A DNA stretch of 64,000 bases from Limnoperna fortunei (Eukaryota > Mollusca > Bivalvia > Mytilida > Modiolidae): positions 4,924,437-4,988,436 of the forward strand of contig OX104124.1 in the NCBI GenBank assembly GCA_944474755.1, in the 5' to 3' direction. The notes beneath the pieces are model-generated. The model saw only the letters and a program-made list of their open reading frames with translations, was not told the DNA's origin and ran no database searches. A program made the position numbers and the translations under genes. Positions 11,961 to 22,960 of this stretch are shown in pieces. Positions within the stretch are counted from its first letter, which is position 1; every line of letters begins with the position of its first letter.

Positions 11961-12879
11961 AGAGAATAGCCAAGTTTTCGACTTTTTAAAATTCTTGATG
12001 AATGTGACAGTATTCTATTAGGAGAGAAAAAAACTTTTAGAAATTGAAGTAACCTATACAAATTATGATTGCTTGTTGACGGATTGATTTCAATGGGAAA
12101 AAGTCCAGAAGCCTACTAAAATAAGTACTCTAACAAGAAAAGGTATAAATCTTGTCAACGAAAATTCAGAGAGCTTATTGAAAGCACCTTACTTACATTT
12201 TTAAATGACCTATAAAAAGATGTACACAGAATATAAAGAAGGTATATGGAAGTGACTTCCAATAATAGACCGTCTTCATTCTCTTTGAACCTGTTTCAAA
12301 CAGTTGGTTGTGATCAGTAGTTCAGTCAGGTGATTTTGATATATTTTTAAATCATAGTGATAAAAAAAACAATTATTCAATTTGATTTCTCATTTTTTTA
12401 AAGAAACAGCAAAACAGTATAATAAATTCACAAGGGTATTTTAATGAATGTTTGCAAATAAGCATTGTGGCTTTTTATATGTTCGTCTAAGCTGTGAGAA
12501 AACTGCCAAATTTTGAAACAGGTAAGAATTCAGATAACATAATACAAATAAAATTATTATTAAAACGTACAGTAGCTTTATGACTTAAGACACTGTATTA
12601 GGAAATTTTTTTATTATTGAAAATGATAATGTTATTAAAAAACATAAGACTATAACATTGCATTAGAATAAAAACTTATATAATGAAGGAAATTTTAAGA
12701 CTTAAATAAAAAAGAAAAATATTTATATCAATAAAACATTAAGTGAAAAACTTTACTCATTTCGATGATACGCATTAGCTATAATAGGAATGGAATCTTA
12801 AAATGAAAAATTAGCAGATATTTAACTAATTATGCTAAATATAAGTGTTTCCTCAAATTTAAAACTATGATGTATACAT

Positions 12880-14050
12880 GAAAAATGCACACAAAAAGGA
12901 TATACTAGTTTTGGTTCCTATTTAAAAAAAAAACGTTATTTGCATTACAAAAACGCCAAAAAATTGGCTATCTGTTTGAAAAAGACATTATAATTTTAAA
13001 ACCGCAAATTCAACCAATGCTGCAATGGCCTTAGAAGCCATTTTGTTAGCGTCAGTTTTGAAGAATACATTATAGGTAAATGAATTTTAATAGTCTAGTA
13101 AGAACGCCACTAGCTACTCTTTTAAAAAATACATCCATAATAATGCTTGAAAATTTATTTTTAAAGCCAGAAATCTGTAAAATAAAGTCCCACAGCTATA
13201 TTTTCCAATGTGCAGTGTAAAAATGAATACGTCATTAACTGTTTGGAAAGATTACTTTTGGGGCAATCCTTTAAATGATACATGTATATTGATTGTCTGC
13301 TTATATGATCAGTTGTCGTTGATGTTATACATATAAACATGATGTAATTGATGATGTTAAGGAAATAAAGCATTTGAAATATTGAACTGTAAGCTATTTT
13401 GCGGAACAGTATCATTTTCCAAATAAAATGGTATTTTGGACTCCTTCAAACTGTTGTAACTTTTTTGTATTCTTGACGGATTTTCAATCTGATCTTGCAT
13501 TGACCTCGTTATGTTGAGCTATGTAGTTTTATGTATTAGTACACATTTTGATTTAATCCCTATCCATAGTAGACGAACTACCTTAACCACTCGGCATTAT
13601 CGGCTTTATGAAATAGTTTTAACATGTTGGTTTTTATGTTTCAAAACAATGTAAATTTCAATGAGGGAAATTATAATAATTGTTCATTTCTTTCACTGGC
13701 TGACTTGATTTGTATAGTTGAAGTCAACATCATAAAAGTGTGTATGCACTTTCACTAATAAACTGATACAGTTTACTACTACTGATATTGAATAATATGT
13801 ACTGATCAAATAATTCTTAAACCGTAAAAAAATAATGAACATTTCACCATTAAGTAATAAGTAATAAGATGCCCTAGGGCATATACTGAACAGGGCTTAT
13901 AGTTTTACTTTTGGGGGACCCAAATCTTCATTGAATTATAGTTATAGAGTTAGGGTTGTTAGGGTAGGGTTAGGGTTAGGGTAGGTTAAGTGTAGTGTTA
14001 TTCACTTACTAAAACTAATTAAAAATAAGTCGAAATAATATCTCGACTCT
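12880..14050. repeat. Segmental-duplication block D, copy 1
   Basis: Matches 26,285-27,390 closely, about 92-95 percent by eye: CTGCAATGGCCTTAGAAGCC, AAGATTACTTTTGGGGCAAT and TGCCCTAGGGCATATACTGA are shared. Both copies contain a short SINE-head remnant (GTAGACGAACTACCTTAACC, 13,570 and 26,890), so that fragment predates the duplication. The 84-codon ORF at 13,161-13,415 is not preserved in copy 2. Confidence 0.88.
13944..13985 (+). repeat. Interstitial telomere-like TTAGGG repeat
   Basis: About six TTAGGG or TAGGG units in 42 bp (GTTAGGGTAGGGTTAGGG and flanks). The paralogous site in copy 2 near 27,285-27,310 keeps only TAGGGTTAAGGTTAG. TTAGGG is the molluscan telomere repeat, so this is a short interstitial telomeric tract. 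Confidence 0.7.
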
Positions 14051-14092
14051 TATTGATTACATTAACTATTAGTAATATATTGTAACACTTAC

Positions 14093-14164
14093 ATATATGT
14101 CAGATTATGAAGTCCAAGAAATGCGTCTTTGCCAATAGAAGTAATTCTGTTAGAGTACAAATGC
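14093..14164 (-). CDS. Leucine-rich-repeat exon (72 nt)
   Basis: Minus-strand exon of exactly 72 nt between acceptor TTTACAG (14,165-14,171) and donor GTAAGTG (14,086-14,092). After one phase base it reads HLYSNRITSIGKDAF then LGLHNLTYM, a canonical LRR with L, L, N, I, I, F, L, L at consensus positions. It has the same phase and length as the exon at 9,798-9,869, 4.2 kb further 3' on the same strand, so the two could be spliced in frame; both probably belong to one gene transcribed leftward. It lies in a 0.7-kb stretch (14,050-14,740) that segmental copy 2 has lost. No LRR cap, signal peptide or transmembrane exon was found. Confidence 0.78.
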
Positions 14165-14739
14165 CTGTAAAGATACAAAGCAATTTCAATAACTTATAAA
14201 TGTTCCGACGAACTGGTAATATCATTCAAAGAAATATAAGTGGACTTTTCTTATGGTTAAGTAGTAAAGCATAGTAGTGACGTTATAAGAAATATTCTAG
14301 CCCAATAATTTCTGAACAACAAAATGTTAGGAGTTTTTTTAGGATAAAGACAATGCGTACGAACACTGTCCATGACATCTGTTATAAAGTTGAACTGGAC
14401 GTATACGGCGATCGTGACGTCTTGTGGACATGCGCTTATGTGAAAATCAGCTACATGTTCTGTTCGCAACTCTTGTTTTATAGAGGTCGGTACTAACTCT
14501 TAGAGATCAGAGCAATCAATATCAGACATCAGCACGAATAATGTTAATAAAAGTTATGCATTTGATTTTATTGAAATTAGTGCGTTCAGTTCAATTGATT
14601 TGCACGCTTTTTACCGAAGGAGACTACAACCTGCTATAATATCACGGTTGATTGAATTATGGCAATCAAGCATTTGCTAGACAAGGCACAAAGACTTTTA
14701 GATGTAATATTTTAATACATTTGACAACAAGATAAACAT

Positions 14740-16020
14740 CTAAGGAATGGATTTTTGTAGAAAACCATAAACGTTTAATTAACGACAGCTTTTATATTCA
14801 AATCAACAGTATTGCAAATGGAACAAACATTTGAAGTAAACAACGCATGGTTTTGTCTAGGAGAATGAGCAGGAAGAGGTAAATTATTTAAGAGCACTCA
14901 CAAAGGCTCTTTTGGAGATATTCAACCGTTTTTATGCAAACAAAATAAAACTAGAATTATCTACACGCAAAACTCGTTATTATATCTGTAACAGTTAACA
15001 GATTTAATAATTAGACTAGTGTCCTCGTCGGCCGAGTGGTTTAGGTAATTCGTCTGCTAATTATCACTTGTTCGTTCATCACTAAAGTTGCGGATTCAAG
15101 TCTCGCTGCGGCGAGGTGTGCGCTCGACTCAAATCCTGATTGTCAAGGATTGCCAGTTTTCATACCAAAGATTGGAGGTTTTGTATGGGTACTCCATTCA
15201 AAAAAGAAAACACACAAATCATTCTAGATAAAGAAAATGAATATCATCTGAAAGAATAAATCAATACATATATTTAGTATAATTGGTTGATTTACCAAAT
15301 GAGCAAAACATTTTATTATGTGGGTGCAAACGTTTGCCTGTTATCCCTTTTCTAACGGGCCCTCAAAAACAGTCATTTATGACGCTCAATATAGTATTTT
15401 TTTAACTTTTAACCTTCGGAATGTGTATACTGCTTTTCTTAATCTTACTGAAACTATTTCGTCATTGATCAATTTATACAAGAGTAAATATTGACACATA
15501 CTATGTCTCAATATGTTCCGATCACCCTCTCTTTCCCAAAGGGTATGTAAAAACCTTTATTTTAATAACAGCTCTGACAAGATTCAAATGTAATTGCTTA
15601 TGATTATGAAACGCATAACAAAAGTTGATCTAAAGATTAAAACAGTTATAATTAAAATGCGCTGTATTATTCTAAAATGGAAAAATATAGGGGTTAAAAT
15701 AATGGTAGTTGCACACTATGAAAATCGAAACAGATAGTGTATATGCACAATTGATAAATTAATTATAGACTAATATTTTTGGTGAAGTATCATAAAGAAG
15801 ACACGTAATATGTATGTCATTTACACGAAATTATTGAGTTTAACATACATCGGACAAAATGTTTACAAAGCTTAGGAAAATTATTTCTATTTTAATGAGG
15901 TTTTACGTCAATTTAGAACAAATGTCACCATTCTATTTACGAAAACGCCCGAGTACCTTGAAAATGCATACACGTGTCAGGGGAGGACAAAGTTGGACTT
16001 GAGCACGCGAAGTGACCTCA
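14740..16020. repeat. Segmental-duplication block E, copy 1
   Basis: Matches 27,425-28,800: CGACAGCTTTTATATTCAAA, TAGAATTATCTACACGCAA, GAAGACACGTAATATGTATG and GCATACACGTGTCAGG recur in order. A SINE (15,023-15,235) sits at the same place in both copies. No host gene recognised. Confidence 0.85.
15023..15235 (+). repeat. tRNA-derived SINE (shared by copies 1 and 2)
   Basis: The head is GTCGGCCGAGTGGTTTAGGT, a pol III A box of the Leu/Ser tRNA type, followed 60-70 bp later by a decayed B box (GGATTCAAGTCTC). The body contains GGATTGCCAGTTTTC, shared with the SINEs at 28,015 and 40,090, and ends near TACTCCATT. The B box deviates from GGTTCGANTCC, so it is an old insertion. Present at the orthologous site in copy 2 at 28,015. 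Confidence 0.75.
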
Positions 16021-16039
16021 GGTTGTGGTATGAACTCTG

Positions 16040-16275
16040 GTTATAAGCCAAAGCTCTAGCTCAAATTCAGAGTTTTGAGTCAATGGTTGGAAGCAACAAC
16101 ACATTGCATACTGATGTAACAACGAGAAAGGAACGAGAATATGTGGGTTGCAAATAGGTACATATTCTGGGAAGTTCAGCCTGGGTACTTCGGAATCGGT
16201 CAGACGAAATACAGATTCTTTTCGAGCATGTTAAAAGACATTTGTAATGAAATATCTTCCTTAACAGACCAGAAA
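16040..16275 (+). pseudogene. Fragment of an unidentified TE-like ORF (NTLHTDGT family), copy 1
   Basis: Plus strand reads AKALAQIQSFESMVGSNN then TLHTDVTTRKEREYVGC, followed by a stop; a frameshift leads into QIGTYSGKFSLGTSE. The same peptide, with TLHTDGTKRKG, is encoded at 41,282-41,460, and the non-coding flank TATCTTCCTTAACAGACCAG is also shared. Two independent copies and a protein-like composition suggest a mobile-element or multigene ORF. I do not recognise the domain. Disrupted here by a stop and a frame break. Confidence 0.6.
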
Positions 16276-16589
16276 AATACAGGAAAAAAAAACAGCTGAA
16301 ATTTTAAACTCCATCAAAAATATGATCACCGACAGATATATTGTAAAAGATTCCTAAAAAAAAATATTTAGAAAAATTGAAAACAGAATGCCTGCTATTA
16401 GAGATTGAAAACGTTAACAATTTCACTGATGAAACCGAAAAAAAATAGTAAAAATAGTAAAAGAAATTAATAATTTTAAGTGTTATTTACACGTTTTAGT
16501 AAAACCTGGATCTCAAAAGGAATGGGAAAAATCTATATTGATTATTTCACCATTAAATCTGGCAATGGAATGCAATTTTAGTCCTTAGC

Positions 16590-16815
16590 ACAAAATTTCA
16601 CCTTACCCTTTTTGGGGTGTAACATTGTTTCCGATTCGTCTTACCGTACCAATGTCCGAAAGGATCGCTATTACAGCAGACATTCGCCAAGTATCTCTTG
16701 AACATAGGGACTACCTCCGATTCTTGTGGTACGAGGACAGTAATATCAATAAAGATTTCACTGATTACAGAATTACTATACGGTTCGTTGCATTCTTTGC
16801 GCACTGAATCCATTG
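16590..16815 (+). pseudogene. BEL/Pao-type reverse transcriptase fragment
   Basis: Plus strand 16,625-16,807 encodes RIAITADIRQVSLEHRDYLR followed by FLWYEDSNINKDFTDYRIT. This matches the BEL/Pao RT region with an AxxADIxxM...F segment and the hallmark DxLRFLW. The usual MF.Q residues after ADI are deleted, and the strand following DYR is corrupt (VRFVAFF where VFG..SSP would be expected). Only about 70 codons remain; no LTRs, gag or integrase are visible nearby. Non-functional relic. Confidence 0.65.
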
Positions 16816-16824
16816 GAGATGTAA

Positions 16825-16990
16825 AATACACTGTCATAAAATCGATTTCAAATAAAATGTAGGTTATTTTGCTTTATGATAAGGCTAGCAATATTTGATT
16901 TTAATTAACGTCCTTCAAGTTTTATGCTTAGATTTGTTGAATTTCTCAATTTTTATTTGATCGGATTTTGCAGTATAATTATATATAGTA
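16825..16990. repeat. Block C fragment (fourth copy)
   Basis: AATACACTGTCATAAAATCG, TTTCAAATAAAATGTAGG and TTAACGTCCTTCAAGTTTTA match 6,795-6,960, 23,410-23,570 and especially 52,195-52,370. It directly abuts the BEL/Pao scrap on the left and an R-tail fragment on the right. Confidence 0.75.
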
Positions 16991-16994
16991 ACTA

Positions 16995-17100
16995 CTGCAA
17001 TGGGCTTGACTTGATACAGGCATTTCAAAAGAACCAGGTTGTATGGCATTACAAACCTCACGCTTCCATTATTGTAGTATATGATTTGGAATGTTGATTA
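16995..17100 (-). repeat. Downstream-tail fragment associated with family R
   Basis: CTTGATACAGGCATTTCAAA and AACCAGGTTGTATGGCAT match, as reverse complement, the segment at 20,160-20,270; the same piece occurs at 35,690-35,780 (minus) and 42,800-42,910 (plus). Fragment only. Confidence 0.6.
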
Positions 17101-17104
17101 AAAT

Positions 17105-17205
17105 GGATAAGGTGTCATATTCATCCGGCATCCTCCCGAATAAAAACTGGAATTCATGATATAGCTGACAAATTGCTGAAAGTGGCGTTAGACATTCAAA
17201 CAAAA
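17105..17205 (+). repeat. SINE 3' tail fragment
   Basis: GGCATCCTCCCGAATAAAAA, then ATAGCTGACAAATTGCTGAA and GTGGCGTTAGACATTCAAAC: the 3' body of the SINE family also seen at 49,400-49,490. The head is absent. Confidence 0.65.
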
Positions 17206-17209
17206 ACAT

Positions 17210-19560
17210 TTATGTCAGATTTCAATCATTATTATTACATGTAATAACTTATAAAAAAATTCGGAATAAATACATATAGATAGCAAACCTTAAATTATCA
17301 ACGTTATCATTGGCTATTTGTTTTGTTTAAAACAGTTTAAATACAAACTTTCTTCTGACTTGCACATGCATTATTACTTTGAACATTATGGTTCAGTACG
17401 TTCACATATTAAGTATTACACGAATTTATCATTTCTTGTGATTTATCCACAAGATATAAGGTTTCAAAAAGATTTGTGTGTCAAATTACTAGCATTAGAA
17501 AGTATTTAGCACTTAGGACACCATTAAAGATTCATGAATGTTTTAAATTAGTACATGTAATTTAGTTTGTACCTAGTTATGAGAAAAAGTGCCAATTGAC
17601 AAGAATTGTCTAACATACAGAAATGCACAGTGGACAAAAACTATCAAACGACCAAGGAAAAAAACTAGTATATAAAGTCGTAATAAAGTAGTGAACGACA
17701 AACATTGTCAAAAGAAACAATCTTTCTAGTTGGCATACAAAATAGCAAAAAAACAGATTGGCAAATGGGGAAATAATTAATGCTAAAATCGCAAAGTTAA
17801 TTTAGTTTTTCAAATGACAGTATCAAATAGTCTAATCTCTGCTCTCGATTTCAATTTAACGGGTGAACATTTGTACTTTGCAAATTAATTAGCATTCTAT
17901 GATTGGACTGTTAGCACTCATGACTTTAAGAAAGATCAATAAAAGATATCTGAGGTGTTTTCTTGTATACGCATTATCGCTCATTTTTGGATTTGATCTT
18001 GATGAAACTATGCAAAATAATCTCCTTTCAATTCCATACGTTTTTAATTTGACTGGTAAAAGCGAAGAAAACACAATCATTAAGGACTTTATAGTATAAT
18101 GTGTACACAAATGACAGTAATATAATTGTAATTCCTCAAAACAGTAACGCTACTCTAGGTAGATGTACAATTGAAAAGTAAACTGTTCCCTCAATTTTGT
18201 TTTACTATTTGAAACACCTTAAATTTTAATAGCTTAATACAAATAAATACAATATTGTAGCTCTTTCCTATCGCTGTAGTTATATTTTGAAATTACCACC
18301 ATATCAAACGTATTGTTTTAGCATTAAAATGTAGTGCAGAAAAACAAGAATTATAATAAGCAAAATCCGTAAAAGAAATATGCCTGTTAAGTTTATTTTA
18401 CCATATATTAGTCTATTGAATCTGTCTAATTTGTCTTACATTAACCTATTTTTTAGCATTAGTTATTGTGTTTAGAACAAACGAAGAATTGAGTTAAAAA
18501 TGGAAATAATGATGACGCTTTTATCCATTCCGACAAGATGATACCTGAGTAAAAATCTAATCACTTCTTAAATGTGTATTAACAGTCCTGACCAATATAA
18601 ATGTTCTGCTGAGTTCAACAAATCTGAATTGTTTTGTTTGTGGTTATTAATTTCTTTTTTAAGTATGCATTCGTCTAATATAAGGATTTCACGTTCGTTA
18701 ATCTCAAGGTAGCATACTTGGTTTATTGATTCGACTGTGGAAGATATTACGTCCTTGACATATGAGGAAAATTACATCGTATGTAAACATTTTTACTATG
18801 ATGCACATTCTCTAAAATGTAAACCAGTTATTATATTTTTAGACATGCAAATACAATTATTGATTAAGAAGTTGAAAACATTCCATACAAAAATCACATT
18901 CTTGTATATTTTACCTAAAGTGCTGTGTTAAATTGTAAAGACATCATTCACAAGATTTCAGTGTTTGATACAAATATTTTTTCCAGCTCATCAACGCCAA
19001 AACGTTCCTAAATTTCTGTGTGTTTTGTTTTACATTTACCCGTGGTGTATTTAAAAAAAAATGTGTACACTTCATCCTTCATTATGTCTTTATAAAATTA
19101 CCTTTAAAAATGTAATAATATTCAGGTATTTTATATATGTTCGTAATGCATGCTTTTAAAATTTTTTTTATTATCCGTCTTTTTCTTTTACAATCTTAAC
19201 ATTGGTGGTGAAGTATTACCCTAAATTTCGACCTGCATGATTTGAATATCTTTTCTTAAATAGGGGTTCTTAATTTGCGTTTCAATGATTAAAATTTCAT
19301 GCCCATTATTATAACATTAAAATCACTGCTTGGTTAAGATACAAGTAGTATTATATATATTCTTTAGGCATACATAATTTTTTAATTAAAAAAACATTGA
19401 ACTTTTTTTATCTTTCCAATGCATCACTCTGCATGATTTATTTACTAATTATTTCGTGATCCACCGATATAAAACAACATAAGTATTTACTCAATGATGC
19501 GTCAATATGAATCAAAAGTGCAACAGAAAATACCAATACGCCATCTTAGTGCGAAACTAC
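17210..19560. other. AT-rich stretch, no gene recognised
   Basis: Both strands have only short ORFs (for example 17,889-18,110, 17,899-18,099 and 18,737-18,931) without recognisable motifs or support from a second copy in the window. No repeat boundary, SINE head or RT motif was found. It separates segmental copies 1 and 2. Confidence 0.5.
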
Positions 19561-19639
19561 AGTTTTTGTTTACAAATACAACAAGCAGAAAAATAGCAAA
19601 GAAAACCGACCTAACAACAAGAGCCAAAAGTCAAGGGAA

Positions 19640-20390
19640 GTAAGGTATGTTCATTTTACAACTTATACGTTATTCAAGATCCTGCGATCGGCATTACAAT
19701 TTTCGATATTGATCACTGATGTTTACTACTAAACAACTCAAACAAGGGTTTGTCGTACCTAGGTTGATGTTATCTCTACAGAAGTTCTATGGTCGTTACC
19801 GTGATTTGGTTGATCGTTAAGGAAATCATTCTCTGAAATAAGATCGGACATTTTCGCCGAGTCATAGGTAGTGATTCCTTCTCCTGGATTTAACTTATTC
19901 CCTAGACATGACAATGAGAAAATCGACGGTTGTCAAATTAAAGGCATGCACTGCTTACTTGTCTTGGGCACCTGAGTGCATCCATGGTTTTTATTTGGGT
20001 TCGGGTTACTCTCTTTCTGTTTTTTGTGTTTTTGGTTTTTGTGTTGCGTTTGTCTTTATCCGGAATTGTACCTGTCCCTTGACGTTCGGCTCTTGCTGTT
20101 CCGTTGGTTTTTTTGCTATTTTTCGTGATACCCATCTATTTTAATCAGTTAACCAAATGACATACTACTGTAATGGAAGCGGGAGGTTTGGCTGGCAATG
20201 AAACCTGGTTTAACTCGATATTTCGTTTGAAATGCATGTAGCACTGTCAAGATCATTGCTGTAGTTACTATATTTTTGGTTTGCTTGTTCTGGAGTTTGC
20301 CGGTTTCTCGGGCTTCGAATTTTGGATTGTCTTGTTTGACAGTTTCCTTGCTGTTCGCTATTTTGTTATTACCTTCATGCAACAGTACTT
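19640..20390 (+). repeat. Family R 3' end with RT C-terminus and tail
   Basis: Plus strand 19,795-19,835 encodes LQKFYGRYRDLVDR, the conserved RT C-terminal motif of family R, followed by a stop. The 3' tail follows: ACATGACAATGAGAAAATCG, CATGCACTGCTTACTTGTC, TGAGTGCATCCATGG, TTTTTTTGCTATTTTTCG. A further associated segment (GTGATACCCATCTATTTTAA to 20,390) is shared with 42,770-43,020. At 19,560-19,640 a reverse-oriented scrap of the same tail (AATAGCAAAGAAAACCGACC) abuts it, so two insertions meet here. The 78-codon ORF at 19,908-20,144 lies in the tail and is not a gene. Confidence 0.8.
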
Positions 20391-20700
20391 GCTAAAAAAT
20401 ATAAATCTACTAGATCTGATATGTTAAGCCTACGTTGACTATTTTGATTAACATTGAAGTTGATGTCAAAGAAAGTATGTCTTTCCAAAAAAATCAACAA
20501 CTTTATATTTTCAAACGAGATTCCATAGGAAAACTTATTAAAGGCGCGGACGTTTCGTATTTTCTTGTAACCTTGGTTAAATAGTTTATCTCGAAGAAAT
20601 ATGGGAAGTTGGTAAAAATCAGTATACTCACTGCAAGCTTTTGCATACCTGATCATATTAAGGGGAAGCTGGAATATTGCTGCACAAAAGAGCAACATTT
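20375..20700 (-). pseudogene. Family R reverse transcriptase, C-terminal part
   Basis: The minus strand encodes LNMIRYAKACSEYTDFYQLP then IFLRDKLFNQGYKKIRNVRA. This matches the RT C-terminal region QLIRYARACSxYxDFxxR.xxLxxKLLxQGYxxxRLxxxFxKF found in a large RT family of bivalves and amphioxus. The following FYGR motif is interrupted (FNKFSYGIS). The fragment points against the plus-strand R tail immediately to its left, so the two form a head-on pair from separate insertions. Non-functional. Confidence 0.75.
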
Positions 20701-20739
20701 ATGATTTTGAAAATAAAATCGTCTCGGTTGTCGTAAAGA

Positions 20740-22115
20740 CGTGTGCTAAGGTGACTATTTTACTGAGAGCAACATAGTCCTCTGTAGTTCCAAATAGTCC
20801 GTAAAAAACTTTCCTTCCCTTGTTGCAATCATTTAATGCTGCCTTCTCGCACTTTAGGTTAGACATTAACGTAATTCAAAGGTGTATTTTAGAAGAAACA
20901 ATTAAGATTTGCTTATCGCCGAGCTTCCATACAAATGGAAAATCTGTAGTTAAGCGATATTTTCGAAAAATCATCTCAGATTTTGAATCACTAAATTGAA
21001 CCATCCATACTAGTGAGTAATTGTAGAACACGTTCAGAAGCTTCTGTAATGCTTTCGGGCTGATTGGTAATAACGCAAGATAATTAGCAAACGCTGGGTT
21101 GCCATGATCAATATTTCTGAGTTCTTGGCCACAACTTGATGACACTAGTTAATTAAGTAATTTATCCAAGTACAGTTTATATAAGAAAGTGGGTGGATAA
21201 AACTCTGCACGGATGAACACCTTGCCGAACGTGGATCCACAATGATTTAGCATTATTGATTAACATAGCACTTTCAACGTTTGTGTAACATTGGTTAATA
21301 AAGAGAAGAATACTTCCTTTAATCCCAAGTGTTCTAAGTTTACAGTTAAGTCCCTGTAAAGAATACTTAACTCTCGCTTGATTTCCAAGAACGCGCCAAA
21401 TACTGCGGAGAGTGGTTCAACGACAGATCACACAACTTCAAAAAATGCGAATGAGGTAGTTACTCAGCTAATAAGTCATTATTTATATATTAACTGATAT
21501 CCTTTACTGTTGTGCATACGTTCATATCTGCATGTTTTTAATACATAAAACGTATTCCAACTAACAGCATCATTTTTGAACTGCTAGATATAGCGAAGTG
21601 AAAACGTCATAACATGGTTAATCCAACTTCCAAACTGTTAGATCTCGTATGTCTTGCGATGATATTCTATCGTCCGATATGTCATCTGATTTGATTTAAA
21701 ATATAAATGTGCGTGATTTTTTGGGGATATTGTGGTTTTTTATAATTTGAGGAATACATTCTTCTTATATATATGTATATAGTGGTGTTCTTAAATGAAA
21801 TTAACTTTTCAACAGAAAAAGCAGCGAAGGTACACTAATCACACAAAATATCGCAGTGAAAACGAGAGCCAAAAATTGAAACAGGGTCTAAATTAAAAAC
21901 AAATTTCAGAAAAAGGTAAAGATTTAGGATCGATGCTGTCGCTGGGATATTTAGATAGTTCTTGGCAACACTGAACAATTTATCAATATATTTCAAGATT
22001 CGAAGGCATAAGAAAAACGCAATTCTGACAGTCTGTAACATACTTACAATTACCTAGTCCCCGATTTCTCTATGTAATTATACAGTACAAACATAGCCAA
22101 GGGATGTTGTTTTAC
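20740..22115 (-). pseudogene. Degraded LINE reverse transcriptase, copy 2
   Basis: Collinear with 1,075-2,260. The minus-strand ORF 21,145-20,876 includes PKALQKLLNVFYNYSLVWMV followed by QFSDSKSEMIF and, after a break, VWKLGDKQI. This resembles the LINE RT segment after the YADD box (LQxxLdxxxxYSxxWxxxFNxxKSexi...WxLG). The GAAC...GTGTTCATCC region near 21,220 corresponds to the VRQGVxQG block but is badly decayed. Upstream homology (21,550-22,110) probably represents earlier RT or endonuclease-linker sequence. Multiple stops; non-functional. Confidence 0.75.
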
Positions 22116-22179
22116 TACCAGAAACAACTGTATCGTTATTTTTGTTAGAAATCTAGATGTATTAATCTGCATATGCGGA

Positions 22180-22960
22180 ATGGCCGTGTAGAGTGTCGAA
22201 AAATCAAAGGTTTTATTGCTGTTTCATTTGGGAAGAGATCCAGACCTTAAGTTGTCTATTTCGAATATTTTACTTTCCACGTTTCATTGATGCGCCTCCT
22301 GGGAGAAGCAAGTTTCACTGTATTTTTAAAGCATAGTTCTTATTGATGTTAAAACAGTGGTCAGGATTTTCGATAGAGTTTTGGTGGTACACATCCTGAA
22401 ATGTAACGCTGCTCTTATGGATTTGTGTGAAGTGCTGGTATCAAAAAAGAAGATCAACTTTAATATGGGGACCAAATGATGGAACACTTTTTTGTAATTT
22501 TCAAGAATCTTCTCGGACATCGTTGCGTTTCTTGCAGATAAATATAGATAAAAATATTTTTGTAAAAGGCTTTACCTGCTGGCACAACAACACATTGGTC
22601 AAGCATGTCGGACATAGCTTTAGCAGCATCCAAATGTCTGCAGACTGATGATGCTTTATTACCTATTGACGTTCTTAAACGATTAACTCTTGTTCGCATG
22701 CAATACACGTTAGTAATTGAAGATTCTGGGTGCAAAGGGGTAGTATAGGTATAAGACATAATCGTAACGGAATTGTTTTTAAGGTATTTTGTATGTTACT
22801 GACTTGTGATGCAAGATTTTCAAGATTTATATCATCTATGAATTTGTTAACGAGAAGTAAAGAAAGGAAAGTACTAGGTTCTTTTTCATATTTGTATTTG
22901 TTAATTGGTTTGAACATTCTGTGATTTCCAATTCTCAAATAATTGCAAGTAATCTATGGA
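22180..22960 (-). pseudogene. Family R reverse transcriptase, copy 2
   Basis: Minus strand 22,759-22,460 encodes NRLRTSIGNKASSVCRHLDA then AKAMSDMLDQCVVVPAGKAF, the region before the RT palm (consensus DAAKTMSDMHxKYVVVPADKAxNNIxF). It continues at 22,520-22,326 with KSIRAALHF...LSKILTTVLTSIRTML, matching STKPLSKILTxxLTxIRxxL. The N-terminal part near 22,938-22,840 (FKPINKYKYEKEPSTFLSL) parallels 51,724-51,650. Frameshifts separate the parts, and a TAAATATAGATAAAAATA run has expanded the KNIFIY stretch. Non-functional. Confidence 0.8.

Noticed and set aside
16428..16446. CTGATGA...GAAA as a second hammerhead
   Set aside because: There is no room for stem II between CTGATGA and GAAA, and no cleavage triplet with pairing flanks.
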